DNA of 64,000 nt from Cyanobacterium sp. uoEpiScrs1 (GCF_947331815.1 NZ_OX373462.1:372001-436000), one strand, 5' to 3'; counted from the first letter of the stretch, positions 53,093-62,607 are shown. The notes: generated by a model from the letters alone, not told the origin. A program made the numbers and translations.

Positions 53093-54154
53093 TTATTGAG
53101 CAAACATAACTTTAGATTTACTCCAACGGCCAATTGTGTCGCCCATTACGGATAACTCTTGCATCAAGCGGTCAAATCTTTCTGGTGTTAAAGACTGAGG
53201 ACCATCAGATAAGGCCTTAGCCGGGTTGGGATGAACTTCAATCATCAAAGAATCTGTCCCTGCCGCAATAGCTGCAACTGCCATAGATGGCACGTAATCT
53301 GACTTTCCAGTTCCATGGCTTGGATCAATCATTATCGGTAAATGAGTTAAAGACCGCAAGATTGGAATAGCCGACAAATCTAAAGTATTACGGCTGTATT
53401 TCTGATCAAAAGTACGAATTCCTCGTTCACAGAGAATAAGATTACTATTTCCTGCGGCTAAGATATACTCGGCCGCCATTAACCACTCATCAATAGTAGC
53501 CGCCATTCCCCGTTTTAGTAATACAGGTTTATTCTGAGAGCCAACTTTTTTTAGGAGAGCGAAATTCTGCATATTTCTGGCCCCAACCTGTAGAATATCA
53601 GCTACTTTGGCGACCTTATCCACATCAGCTGTGTCCATGACTTCAGTAATGATTCCAAGCCCACTGGCTTCTCTCGCAGTTACCAATAATCCTAGGGCAC
53701 TTTCTCCATGTCCTTGAAAAGCATAAGGAGAAGTACGGGGTTTATAGGCTCCTCCTCGCAAAAATTTTGCTCCTGCGGCTTTAACTCGCATAGCAGTCGT
53801 GATGATCATTTCTTCATTTTCTACAGAACATGGACCGGCAACCACTACTATAGGATGATTTTTCCCAAAGGTTACGACTCCATTGGGAGTATTAACCAAC
53901 ACTTCACTATGATGACCATGGCGAAATTCGAGACTAGCTCGTTTGAACGGTTTACCAACTCGTAACACTTGTTGAATCCAAATACTTAATTCTTCAATAC
54001 GAGAAAGTTCAAGATTAGCTGTTTCTCCTACCAAGCCAATCACAACTTGTTGAGCTCCTGTAATTTTTTCGGGGATCAAGTTTATCTGTTTGACCTCTTC
54101 AATAATACGTTCTATTTCGGCTTCTGGACAGCCTGACTTCATAACAATGATCAT
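53093..54154 (-). CDS. aroF: DAHP synthase, type I-beta (AroF/AroG-like)
   Basis: This enzyme condenses phosphoenolpyruvate and erythrose-4-phosphate, the first step of aromatic amino acid synthesis. After an N-terminal ferredoxin-like domain (about 1-70), the core shows [24 protein letters not shown] and [12 protein letters not shown], the metal and substrate sites of the class. It has 353 residues, typical for the I-beta form. It lies alone, converging on the KaiB-domain gene. Confidence 0.95.
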   Translation of the reverse strand: MIIVMKSGCPEAEIERIIEEVKQINLIPEKITGAQQVVIGLVGETANLELSRIEELSIWIQQVLRVGKPFKRASLEFRHGHHSEVLVNTPNGVVTFGKNHPIVVVAGPCSVENEEMIITTAMRVKAAGAKFLRGGAYKPRTSPYAFQGHGESALGLLVTAREASGLGIITEVMDTADVDKVAKVADILQVGARNMQNFALLKKVGSQNKPVLLKRGMAATIDEWLMAAEYILAAGNSNLILCERGIRTFDQKYSRNTLDLSAIPILRSLTHLPIMIDPSHGTGKSDYVPSMAVAAIAAGTDSLMIEVHPNPAKALSDGPQSLTPERFDRLMQELSVMGDTIGRWSKSKVMFAQ

Positions 54155-54276
54155 TGTTGTATTCCTCTAGATATCAGTAAATTTTTCCTTTTTGGTTTTT
54201 GAATCAATATTGGATTAGTAAGTCTATTGCATCGCACAAAGTATATTTTTGCTTTCGTGCTAATGGCAAAAGGAAC

Positions 54277-54336
54277 CTAATGACCTCGGTGACCTCGGTG
54301 ACCTCGGTGACCACTATGACCCCCAGAACATTTCAT
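54277..54336 (-). other. Possible 19-residue Gly/His-rich micropeptide, or 9-bp tandem repeat
   Basis: A frame reads MKCSGGHSGHRGHRGHRGH and stops. On the plus strand it is a 9-base unit (tgacctcgg) repeated three times exactly (54281-54307) plus two degenerate copies. No Shine-Dalgarno precedes it. His-Gly repeats bind metals in other proteins, but translation is not shown; it may be a remnant tail or a simple repeat. Confidence 0.35.
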
Positions 54337-54451
54337 AGTTCTTTAAGGTTTTGTAAACCTTGAACGCTCACATAAAACTGGTCTCAATTTAGCGTCAACT
54401 TAAATACAATAGCCCTTGTATTCCATACGTCACGTATAGACTAATGCGGCT

Positions 54452-54860
54452 AAAATTCAGTTGTCAACTCTTACTATTCCCGTCAATTATCTACTTTCTA
54501 TGCTTTATACTAAGAAGTCGATAAAGATGCCGTAGCTTAATCCTAAGACCCTTAACCCAAAGAAACTTTAACTTACTGCAATAACGACTTAACTGGAAAT
54601 ATAGAACTAGTTGGCTAAAATGTGTAAATTCCTAAAGCTTTGACAAGATCAGAAGAAAAGCCGTTCTTTATATTATCTGTCGACTGACGGCATCAGGAAT
54701 TTCATTGAAGCTAATATCTTTTTAATTTTGAGCTTTTCAATTTTAGGGAGAGTTAGTAGGAGATCTGAATGAAGAAATCTAATCCAAGGTTGAGAGAGTT
54801 TCAAACAGTTTCTTCTTTGTTTTGACAAGGCTTAAAGAACAAGGGGTTTTGGGCAAACCT
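54452..54860 (-). pseudogene. pam68: pam68 remnant (photosystem II assembly factor)
   Basis: Downstream of rpsO on the minus strand, pieces of PAM68 survive in different frames: LFFKPCQNKEET (family N-terminus LPFEPK), IPDAVSRQII-stop-RTAF (family IPEVVSKRMVRRMAF; 54656-54700) and FGLRVLGLSYGIF (54523-54561; family FGLGVLGLSYGI), then TTEF near 54452. Stops and frame changes lie between all of them. PAM68 helps insert chlorophyll into CP47 (PsbB) of PSII and, as I recall, sits beside rpsO in free-living cyanobacteria, so the synteny supports the call. Confidence 0.87.
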
Positions 54861-55016
54861 ACAAGCCATAGGTCTTTTTAAAACTTAATAAAATTTTTTG
54901 ATTTCGATAACAAGTTACGAAGTGTGTCCTTAAATAAACTGCTTTAAGGACTATCTCCTTATCCTATAGTTTTCTAGAAGATTCTTTACTCTATTAAGTC
55001 ATAAAGAAGGCTTAAT

Positions 55017-55286
55017 CTAGCGACGAATCCCCAAACTTTTAATTAGAGCCTGATAACGGCTTATATCTTTGCTGTTGATGTAGGCAAGTAGCCGCCTACG
55101 ACGACCAATCATTTTTAGTAGTCCTCGACGAGAAGCATGGTCCTTAGGATTTTTTTGTAGATGTCCGGTTAATTGACTAATTCGCTTTGTTAGTAAAGCA
55201 ACTTGTAAATCAGGAGAACCTGTATCTGTTTCATGGACTTGGTAGGAGCTCATCAGCTCCTGTTTTTCATTAGCTGTTAAACTCAT
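55017..55286 (-). CDS. rpsO: 30S ribosomal protein S15
   Basis: S15 binds 16S rRNA in the small subunit platform. The 89 residues from [12 protein letters not shown] match the family throughout, with [38 protein letters not shown] and the GRRRRLL segment. The frame extends 18 codons upstream to 55340, but the family length and the conserved start MSLTANEK decide for 55286. It is followed by the dead pam68. Confidence 0.96.
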   Translation of the reverse strand: MSLTANEKQELMSSYQVHETDTGSPDLQVALLTKRISQLTGHLQKNPKDHASRRGLLKMIGRRRRLLAYINSKDISRYQALIKSLGIRR

Positions 55287-55424
55287 CGCACAGAAATATT
55301 TATGAGGATTGTAGTTGCAATCTATTATAATACCATTCATCGTCTGAGTTCTGTGAACGTCCGACCACTGATAACTAAGATCAAAGAAGAGACTTAAAAA
55401 TATACTCAGAATATAATTTGACAG

Positions 55425-56207
55425 TTACTGCAAATAACTAGAACGGGGATGAGATAAAATCGAGTGAAGATTAACAGTTTTACCGATGAGAGCGATCGCT
55501 GGAGCTCCAATTTGTGTCTGTTGAACTTGTTCGATAATAGTTTCTAGCGTCCCGATTAATTCTGTTTGTTCAGGTCTGGTACCCCAGCGAATCAAGGCAA
55601 TTGGTGTATCAGAACTTAACCCCCCCGCTTGCAATTGTGCAACAATTCGAGGCAAATTATGGATTCCCATATAGATTACGATAGTCTCCGAACCTTGGGC
55701 AATGGCGGACCAATTTACCTGAGGACGATACTTTCCCACTGCTTCATGTCCAGTAACAAAGGTGACTGAGGAACTATACCTCCTATGAGTCACAGGAATT
55801 CCCCCATAGGCCGGCGCAGCAACCCCTGCAGTGACCCCAGGAACTACTTCAACAGGAACTCCACCCTGAATCAAATCTTCCATCTCTTCCCCTCCCCTAC
55901 CGAAAATGAAAGGATCACCCCCTTTCAATCTCACCACGACTGCATGAGTATAGGCTTTCTCAATTAATAAACGAGTTGTTTCCTCTTGTAATTTTGAGTG
56001 ACGACCTCGCCGTTTTCCCGCATGAATTTTCTCGGCATTATCTCCAATCATAGCTAAGATTGGAGGACTAACCAATGCATCGTAAACGACAACATCAGCA
56101 TGTTCAAGGAGGGCCTTCCCTTTAAGGGTTATTAGCCCAGGATCACCAGGACCCGCTCCGACTAAGTACACTTTTCCTAAACAAGGTTGGCGAGGGCTGT
56201 TAGTCAT
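55425..56207 (-). CDS. cobA: Uroporphyrinogen-III C-methyltransferase
   Basis: CobA (SUMT) methylates uroporphyrinogen III twice to precorrin-2, the entry to siroheme and cobalamin. The family signatures GAGPGDPGLITLKG (residues 18-31), RLKGGDPFIFGRGGEE and PGVTAGVAAPAYGGIPVTHR are intact. It has 260 residues, normal for a stand-alone SUMT. A dead sirohydrochlorin chelatase gene lies just upstream on the same strand, so cobA may now depend on another promoter. It contains a HIP1 octamer at 55492-55499. Confidence 0.95.
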   Translation of the reverse strand: MTNSPRQPCLGKVYLVGAGPGDPGLITLKGKALLEHADVVVYDALVSPPILAMIGDNAEKIHAGKRRGRHSKLQEETTRLLIEKAYTHAVVVRLKGGDPFIFGRGGEEMEDLIQGGVPVEVVPGVTAGVAAPAYGGIPVTHRRYSSSVTFVTGHEAVGKYRPQVNWSAIAQGSETIVIYMGIHNLPRIVAQLQAGGLSSDTPIALIRWGTRPEQTELIGTLETIIEQVQQTQIGAPAIALIGKTVNLHSILSHPRSSYLQ

Positions 56208-56360
56208 TCTCTTAAATTCTTATGTATTTAACCAAAATATTTGGGGAATTAACCTAGATTTATTTTAATTATCTCTAAAATTGATCTAGTTAATTTAGGG
56301 GAACTTCCCAAAAGACTGTTCATCTGAAATTTCATATAAGGTGTAGTTAACAGTTAACTA
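56208..56360. other. Leader region of cobA
   Basis: Between the cobA start and the dead chelatase. It is AT-rich and no clear promoter is assignable. Confidence 0.3.
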
Positions 56361-57000
56361 TAATTGTTTAACTTATTGGGCAATGGCTATGGTAAATAGC
56401 CCTACAAACATAAAATAAGGCACAATAATGATATTTTGCTCTCCTTACCTGGCTAAAATGTAAACTGGATAGGTTGATTTTGGTAAGACAGACCAATAAA
56501 CTAATAGTTTAAATAGGTTGATAACCTCCTCCACATCAACTCTAATGAGTTGTTAGCATAATGCTATTAGAGTGTTTTTGACTTTGAAAGTCTCTTCAAA
56601 ATTGACGAGATAAAAAGAAATTCAACCTAAAGTGAGCAAGAGGGGCTATCAGTCCTAAGTTAATAGTTTTCCCTAGATCCATGTAGGGTAATTGCCACCT
56701 CCCCGGATATATCTTCCCTAAAGTAAACCCCAGATAGTAAAAACAATGGGATAATCTTAAGATTTTGAATGTCTTAGTTTTTAGACTTATCTCCCAATTG
56801 TTAAATCCTTTTACTCAAAGACAAAGAAGTTAATTCTAAATGAGCAGTTCCGGCAAGCTGCGAGGAGATAGACTAGAGCAGAATAGTTAATTCTCCCATA
56901 TATGTTTCAACTGTACCATTTTCAGTTGTGTAACTAGATAAGATTGAGATAATCTGATCATTCGATAGCAGTCTAAGGGCACATAACTAAGTTTTCGTGA
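56361..57000 (-). pseudogene. sirB: Sirohydrochlorin chelatase (SirB/CbiX-type) remnant
   Basis: Upstream of cobA, minus-strand translation in three frames recovers the family in order: LAGTAHLELTSLSLSK (56806-56857), LKIIPLFLLSGVYFREDI then GEVAIT (about 56690-56761; family ILPLFLLPGVHVMEDIP), a piece like VYWSVLPK, and IIIVPYFMFVGLFTIAIAQ-stop-VKQL (56361-56432; family IVVQPYFLFAG...AIAQQ). Stops and frameshifts interrupt it at least five times. The enzyme inserts iron or cobalt into sirohydrochlorin. A hairpin (actctaat/attagagt, 56539-56574) now lies within the wreck. Confidence 0.85.
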
Positions 57001-57138
57001 GTGACGAGAAGATAAGCTAAATTAATCATATGTTTATATAGGATAAGAGACTTAACGTAGTTATCTTGAACAATCATAATGATTAATTTTCTGGATCAAA
57101 GTCAACAGTTTGTAAATAAATCCTATTGTTTGGCTCAA

Positions 57139-57543
57139 CTAAAAGTTTATAGAAATGGCCTGAACTGGACAGGCAGGGAGACACTGTTCACAAACGACAC
57201 AGCGTGATCGCTTAAAAGTTAAGCGAAATGTCTGAGAATCAAGAGTTAAAGCTTGAGTAGGACAGACCCCAGTGCATAAGCCACAGTCTACACACCTGTT
57301 TTCATCAATAACAATTTCCCGACTTGCTAAAGAAACCCCTATCTCTTGTGCTCTCATCCATTCGAGTGCTGCTTCGATTACATCAATATCCCCTAACAAT
57401 TCCAAAACTAACTTTCCTACCTGATTAGGAGCAACTTGAGCACGAATAATGTTAGCTGCAATGTTAAAATCCTTAGCAAGACGGTAGGTCACTGGCATCT
57501 GAACTGTTCGCCTAGGAAATGTCAGGATCACTCTTTTTTTCAT
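57139..57543 (-). CDS. NIL-domain ferredoxin, 2[4Fe-4S]
   Basis: A 134-residue protein with an N-terminal NIL domain (about 1-72, a ligand-binding ACT-like fold also found in methionine transporter ATPases) and two bacterial-ferredoxin motifs: C84, C87, C90, C94 and C115, C118, C121, C125 (CxxCxxCxxxCP each). It should carry two [4Fe-4S] clusters as a cytosolic electron carrier. In other organisms similar proteins serve in homocysteine/sulfur metabolism, but the partner here is not known. It diverges from txlA. Confidence 0.88.
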   Translation of the reverse strand: MKKRVILTFPRRTVQMPVTYRLAKDFNIAANIIRAQVAPNQVGKLVLELLGDIDVIEAALEWMRAQEIGVSLASREIVIDENRCVDCGLCTGVCPTQALTLDSQTFRLTFKRSRCVVCEQCLPACPVQAISINF

Positions 57544-57774
57544 TATTATGTCTGGGCGTTGTTATGTATTCCCCTAGTAGATGATATTATCCCGGTATAA
57601 AAAACTTTGACCAATTTTTGGTTTCATTTGATGTGCATCTGACTTATAATGAGCTTTTGATCTTTGTTTATCACCGTAATCTCATTATAACTTAATTGCT
57701 TTAATAGCTTGTTATCGTACTCTACTTCCGTTAAAAAAATAATTACTCATAAACTAGATTATCTGAAAAAAATT

Positions 57775-58332
57775 ATGTCTGAAATGAATAGTATCGGTTA
57801 CATTAGAAATTTTCTAATTGCTTTTGCTGGAGTTGTTCTTAGTACAGCTATTTTTTTTGGATTTCAAACCCAGGCTAATTCTGTATCTTTAGAAGCGCAA
57901 GCTGAACAATCTACTTCTTTAACAGTAGCCTACAATAATGGCAAGCCTACACTGACCGAATTTTATGCTAATTGGTGTACTAGTTGTCAATCTATGGCTC
58001 CATATTTAGCAGAAATTAAACAAAAATATGCAGATTCTATCAATTTTGTTATGTTGAATGTAGATAACAACAAATGGTTACCTGAAATTCTACGTTATCA
58101 GGTCAATGGGATTCCTCACTTTGTTTTTCTCAATAATAAAGGAGAAGCAGTTGCCCAAACTATAGGAAAACAACCGTCATCAGTGATGAAAGCTAACTTA
58201 AATGCCCTTCTTGCTCATGAAACCTTACCTTATACCGCTTCTAGCGGTCAAATATCAAAGTTCAAATCTGCTGTTCATACCTCTCCATCAAGTCAAAATG
58301 ATCCTCTTGGTCATGGGGCACAGGTAAAATGA
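57775..58332 (+). CDS. txlA: Membrane-anchored thioredoxin-like protein TxlA (HCF164 type)
   Basis: A 185-residue protein with one N-terminal membrane helix (about residues 9-28) and a thioredoxin domain with active site WCTSC (67-71) and the cis-proline segment NGIPHFVF. HCF164/TxlA moves reducing power across the thylakoid for cytochrome b6f and c-type cytochrome assembly together with CcdA. I start at ATG 57775 (MSEMNS); an upstream in-frame start would add 22 charged residues before the helix. Consistent with a retained b6f complex. Confidence 0.8.
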   Translation: MSEMNSIGYIRNFLIAFAGVVLSTAIFFGFQTQANSVSLEAQAEQSTSLTVAYNNGKPTLTEFYANWCTSCQSMAPYLAEIKQKYADSINFVMLNVDNNKWLPEILRYQVNGIPHFVFLNNKGEAVAQTIGKQPSSVMKANLNALLAHETLPYTASSGQISKFKSAVHTSPSSQNDPLGHGAQVK

Positions 58333-59287
58333 GGGGTTAGCCAACTACAAAAATTATTATTGAACATATCTTATGCTTATGGACTTATGAGAAATAGTAA
58401 CTACATTCTATGATAGTTAAAATTAAGGTATAAATATACTAATTCTTTATGCTGTGTTGTTTTAAAAGATTTATTACCGAAAAAACAATTATATGTGGTA
58501 AGAATGATAACATTTTAAAATTTTCTGATACTGAGACGATGGTAACAAAAATTAGCGATTAGCCACTATTTAAACTTTTACATACACCTTAAGTTATCTT
58601 TTCTATCGATGAAATATAAAAAAGACAAATAACATTTAACATTAAATATATAAAGACAGAGGTTTAATGATACTACTCAACTTGAGATTAAATTAATAGG
58701 ATCTATAGATATAATAATTTTAGTTTAAAATTTTCTAAAAAGTGATTTTAAAAGATATTGATGGTTTTTACTTCACTCAATAAGATCATAGCTTTTAAGA
58801 ATTATATATAACTAAACTGGATTTTAATTTAACATTTAAATAATTATAAATAATATGTTAGGCTACTAATGTAGTAATAGTTGACTTTAATTAAACAAAA
58901 GATAAAACAATATTTTAATTTTAAAATTAATCCCTATTCTATGAATATATTTTAATGATTTTAACTTTTGTAAATCGGCTATAACTAAATAATAAATTCT
59001 AGTTCAAAATTGCTACTTGATAAACTTCAGTGATTGTTAATGACTTAATTTTTATAAAAAATAAGCTTTTGTACTTATATAATTAATGGTAATTTTTTTG
59101 TGGTAGTTAACTACCAAGTTATAAGACTAGATTTAGAAAGGATAAAATTATAATTAAGCAATATATTTTAACTCCTTACTTTAATTAAAGTAAGGATAAT
59201 TACTTTTAGGATAATTCTAGTAGCATTGATAAATTTAATGACCATCATATTGCAGCAATTAAAGCAATAAGTTTTTACTCTAAAAAT

Positions 59288-59373
59288 AAATAAGTTTAAA
59301 CAGTAACCTAAAAAAGTATGAAAGTAAATTAAATAAGTTTAAACAGTAACTTAAAAAAATATGAAAGTAAATA
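59288..59373. repeat. Tandem duplication, two 43-bp copies
   Basis: Copies 59288-59330 and 59331-59373 (each starting aaataagtttaaacagtaac) differ at about four positions. Confidence 0.9.
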
Positions 59374-59496
59374 TACCAATTGAAGTAAGCATACAATTTT
59401 TTCAAAAAATATATTAATCCATAGTTAAAACCAACCAAAATCTAGAAAAAACATTAAAGAACTCGAGATTTTCTGTTACTTTTTCTAGACTCTAGG

Positions 59497-59522
59497 AACA
59501 GTAACGTATAGAAATTACTGTT
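59497..59522. promoter_or_regulatory. 8-bp inverted repeat before the FAD oxidoreductase
   Basis: The arms aacagtaa/ttactgtt are separated by 10 bases, 44 bases upstream of the start codon. It could be an operator or leader hairpin; no further support. Confidence 0.35.
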
Positions 59523-59565
59523 ATTTCACTCCTTTCCAAAGTCCTTAAACAAGTAACAGCATCTA

Positions 59566-61659
59566 ATGATGGGGAAAAGTAACCGAACGCAATCACTAAG
59601 GTCAAGTTGTTTTCAACGGGGAAAAGACAGCAAAAATAAAGGACTACAGAGTATTATGGCACCTTTATTCTTAAGTATTCTCTGTGGACAATCAGTCTTA
59701 TCAACTGTGCCAGCGATTGCTGCATCATCTCGTGACCCCGATGAAACAATAAGCTGCGATCTCTTGATTGTTGGAGGGGGGCTTGCAGGGGCAGCCACGG
59801 CTTATGAATCCTTGTTGGGAGGGAGTACAGTCTGTTTGACAGATATTTCTGACTGGGTAGGAGGGCAAATATCATCTCAGGGAAACTCAGCTCTCGATGA
59901 AGGCAAAAAACAAAGGTCTTTACAGCTTTTTCCTAGGGGTTATCAACAACTACGAAATGCGATTACTAGTGGCTACGGAACTCTCAACCCTGGAGATTGT
60001 TGGGTAAGTGAAAGCTGTTTTCTCCCGAAGGATGGCCACAATATAATGTACCGACAGTTAAAAGAAGCTGAGCGACTAGGGAAAGGACGCCTCAGATGGT
60101 TTCCTGCAACGATTGTTAAAGAATTAGAATTAAGTGCAGATGGAAAGCAAATCCAACAAGCGATTGCTATCCAACACAAAAATGCGATCGGAACTCCTCC
60201 TCTCAACAATGAACCTCTATCCGCTATCATAGATGATGCTTATAGCTACCAAAATTCTCAACGGTTAACTAAAAAGATTGTCCGCTTTAATCCAAAATCT
60301 CAGAATCCATCCCAGAAAGCTAATTGGTTTGTTATCGAGGCTACAGAAACAGGAGAAATTGTTGCTTTAGCTGATGTTCCCTATCGGGTTGGTTTAGATC
60401 CTCGTTCTCATCTCAATCCATCAGCCCCCAACGAAGAGGGTGATCCTTATTGCACACAAGGGTTTACATACACTTTTGCAATGGAACATACTAAGGAACC
60501 TCAACCTCAGTATAAACCAAATTTTTATGAGCAGTATGCCCCCTATTATGGTTACGATTCTAATCGAAAATTAGCTTACTTTGACTTAATATTTACCTAT
60601 CGACGCATTTGGAGTCCGGAAAAAGGAAAGCCTGTTCGTGCTGGACGGATGACTGTTAATCGTCCAACCCCAGGAGATATATCTATGCAGAATTGGTTGT
60701 GGGGTAATGATTATCGCCCTGGGACTCGTTACGATAACTTAGTTTATACTCGTGATCAATTACAAAATAGTGGACAACTAAAACCCGGAGAGTGGAAAGG
60801 GGGATTACGTCAAGAAACCCTAAGAAAAGGGGAAGAATTAGCGAAAGGTTTTTACTACTGGTTAGTAGCAGGAACCACTGACTCACGCCTCGGATATGGA
60901 GTTAAAAAAACTCATCTTAACCACCGATTTTTAAAGGGGTTAAATTCTCCTATGGGAACTGTCCATGGACTATCTAAATACCCCTATATACGCGAAGGAA
61001 GACGGATCATTGGACGTCCTTCTGTTGATCACAAAGAGGGATTTAGCATTAATGAAATTGATATTTCTACAAAAGATTATTGGCAAGATTTTTATCGAAC
61101 TAATTTACCCCGTCCTATGTACAGAAATGTTCGGGACACTATTGCCAAACTAGAATCTAAAATGAGAAATAATAGCATTGTTTCTCCTTATTTAGTTACT
61201 CGACGTACCCATGCTACTGTTTACGATGATTCAGTAGGAATTGTCAATTATATGATTGATTTTCATCCTTGCATGGCATTTTCTCCCCCTGAAAGGCCTA
61301 GTAATCGCGAACGCCAAGACGTGCGCGTTGCCCATGGAGGATCTCATCCCGCTCAAATTCCCTTACGCTCAATGATTCCCCAAAAAATAGATAACTTAAT
61401 CGTAGCTGGAAAGAGCATTGCTACGAGCCATATTGCAGCAGCAGCGTATCGGGTACATGGGTTTGAATGGTCCGTAGGTGCAGCTGCTGGAAACTTGGCT
61501 AATCTAGCTTTAGAACGCAATACTTTACCCTATGAGTTTGTGGATAATTTGCCTAATCATGAGCCTTTGTTACAGGAATTACGCCAAAGACTTGAAATGA
61601 AAGGGAATCCTACTACTTTTCCTCAGACTTTACTATCTGATGCTCACCGGCATAGATAG
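59566..61659 (+). CDS. Exported FAD-dependent oxidoreductase (FAD_oxidored family)
   Basis: The 697 residues begin with a basic stretch and a hydrophobic signal (about 31-52, APLFLSILCGQSVLS) ending in an AIA-A-like cleavage site, then an FAD domain with the dinucleotide motif IVGGGLAGAA (68-77) and GGQISSQG. The C-terminal FAD motif is LIVAGKSIATSHIAAAAYR. It belongs to the FAD_oxidored family of exported cyanobacterial oxidoreductases with unknown substrate. The second ATG is the immediately following codon. A good hairpin terminator ends the transcript. Confidence 0.85.
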   Translation: MMGKSNRTQSLRSSCFQRGKDSKNKGLQSIMAPLFLSILCGQSVLSTVPAIAASSRDPDETISCDLLIVGGGLAGAATAYESLLGGSTVCLTDISDWVGGQISSQGNSALDEGKKQRSLQLFPRGYQQLRNAITSGYGTLNPGDCWVSESCFLPKDGHNIMYRQLKEAERLGKGRLRWFPATIVKELELSADGKQIQQAIAIQHKNAIGTPPLNNEPLSAIIDDAYSYQNSQRLTKKIVRFNPKSQNPSQKANWFVIEATETGEIVALADVPYRVGLDPRSHLNPSAPNEEGDPYCTQGFTYTFAMEHTKEPQPQYKPNFYEQYAPYYGYDSNRKLAYFDLIFTYRRIWSPEKGKPVRAGRMTVNRPTPGDISMQNWLWGNDYRPGTRYDNLVYTRDQLQNSGQLKPGEWKGGLRQETLRKGEELAKGFYYWLVAGTTDSRLGYGVKKTHLNHRFLKGLNSPMGTVHGLSKYPYIREGRRIIGRPSVDHKEGFSINEIDISTKDYWQDFYRTNLPRPMYRNVRDTIAKLESKMRNNSIVSPYLVTRRTHATVYDDSVGIVNYMIDFHPCMAFSPPERPSNRERQDVRVAHGGSHPAQIPLRSMIPQKIDNLIVAGKSIATSHIAAAAYRVHGFEWSVGAAAGNLANLALERNTLPYEFVDNLPNHEPLLQELRQRLEMKGNPTTFPQTLLSDAHRHR

Positions 61660-61668
61660 TCGCACCCT

Positions 61669-61703
61669 CAGTCTTTTGGTCGGTATAATCGACCAAAAGA
61701 CTG
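61669..61703 (+). terminator. Terminator after the FAD oxidoreductase
   Basis: A perfect 14-bp stem (61669-61682 with 61690-61703) has a 7-base loop, 10 bases after the stop codon. Confidence 0.75.
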
Positions 61704-61855
61704 AAATTAAATATCTTACTAAAATTAAAAATTTTTAAGATTCTACTAATTGATTAAACGATAATGTATTAAGTAAAGTAGTAACTATAAGTATTAATGT
61801 CCAAGCACTGTTAATACTAATTAAATAGCAGGATTACTTCATATACGGCGAGAAA

Positions 61856-62152
61856 ATGTATATATAGAATCGTTGGATCAGTGAAAAACGTACTTCTTGT
61901 AGTTAAGACATTGTATCCTAGGCTAGACATATTAGGTAATTTTCAGCCCACACTCTCTAAAAGGCTAATGCTTTATTCTTGCGCTTTTATCTTATCTATA
62001 TCATGGTCAATCTCCTTTCATAGATACAGTCTTTGTCCCTCCATTCTTCTTTGTACCGAGATGTTATTTTGCAGATTGCAGAAGTTGATCCTAATTCTAA
62101 AGAATAAGTAGAGCAGAGGTTATTAGCTAAAGTGAGTGACTTGAGTGTCAGA
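61856..62152 (+). pseudogene. psbB: psbB (CP47) remnant
   Basis: The C-terminus of CP47 reads in one frame at 62042-62152: HSSLYRDV, then VDPNSKE, a stop at 62105-62107 (TAA where the family has CAA, Gln), VE, and a tail ending KVSDLSVR (family: TLYRDVFAG, DP-L-EQVE, QKVGD--TRR). About 61890-61935 may hold the N-terminus (V--VV, then P-RL; family VHTVVLNDPGRL), but that part is weak. Over 1 kb of the middle must be deleted. psbB encodes the CP47 core antenna of PSII and normally lies just before psbT, as the remnants do here. Confidence 0.75.
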
Positions 62153-62326
62153 ATAATAACAAAAGGCGTTCAAAATTTTATCTCAACAAATAAATTTTAT
62201 AATCGCTAAACTTTGGAAAATTAGGAGTTGAGAAGAATATTTCTCCTTGCATCTATTTTTCTAGAGTAAAAATCTTCAACTTTTTTGATACACTGGGAAC
62301 GCCAGCAATTTTAGGATCATAATCAA
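62153..62326. other. Spacer between psbB and psbT remnants
   Basis: Degraded spacer with no structure beyond base composition. Confidence 0.3.
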
Positions 62327-62417
62327 ACGTAGAGTATTGCCTATTATGGTTTTTGCCATAAATTTAGCTATATTGTTTGTCAGTATCGCCTTTCGAGAAC
62401 TTTCTCGTATGGAACAA
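62327..62417 (+). pseudogene. psbT: psbT remnant
   Basis: From 62346 the frame reads NLAILFVSIAFRELSRMEQ, matching the PsbT end (ALAVLFFAIAFREPPRIEK). The bases before it (62327-62345) still resemble the family start (MESVAYI) but with small deletions that remove the ATG frame. It lies 190 bases after the psbB remnant and before nrdR. PsbT is a 31-residue PSII subunit at the dimer interface. A shifted ORF beginning at 62346 is open, but its N-terminus is wrong. Confidence 0.75.
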
Positions 62418-62607
62418 TTAAGTTTCGGTTATCAACTCTATGAAAATCAACTGCTATTAATATAGCTTCCGGGTTTCTTTTTTTCTTTTACAGAAGATAG
62501 ATAAATAGAATAGATCAGCGTAGCTCGTTCTGTTTGGATTGTTCATTTGTTACTGTACTATTGGCTAGCTTATTGTTGATTCAATATCCGTTATTACGAA
62601 CAGTTTC

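Larger units (their letters stand above)
58333..59565. other. AT-rich gene desert with a 43-bp tandem repeat
   Basis: No gene found. It contains the direct repeat at 59288-59373 and a short inverted repeat at 59497-59522 upstream of the next gene. Confidence 0.6.

Noticed and set aside
56539-56580. Hairpin plus T-run as a plus-strand terminator
   Set aside because: It looks like a terminator (8-bp stem, then gtttttg), but there is no plus-strand gene before it and it falls within the dead chelatase gene.
61881-62111. Open frame of 76 codons as a real gene
   Set aside because: Its ends overlap psbB-like segments in other frames, and it has no ribosome site; better explained as a chance frame through the psbB remnant.
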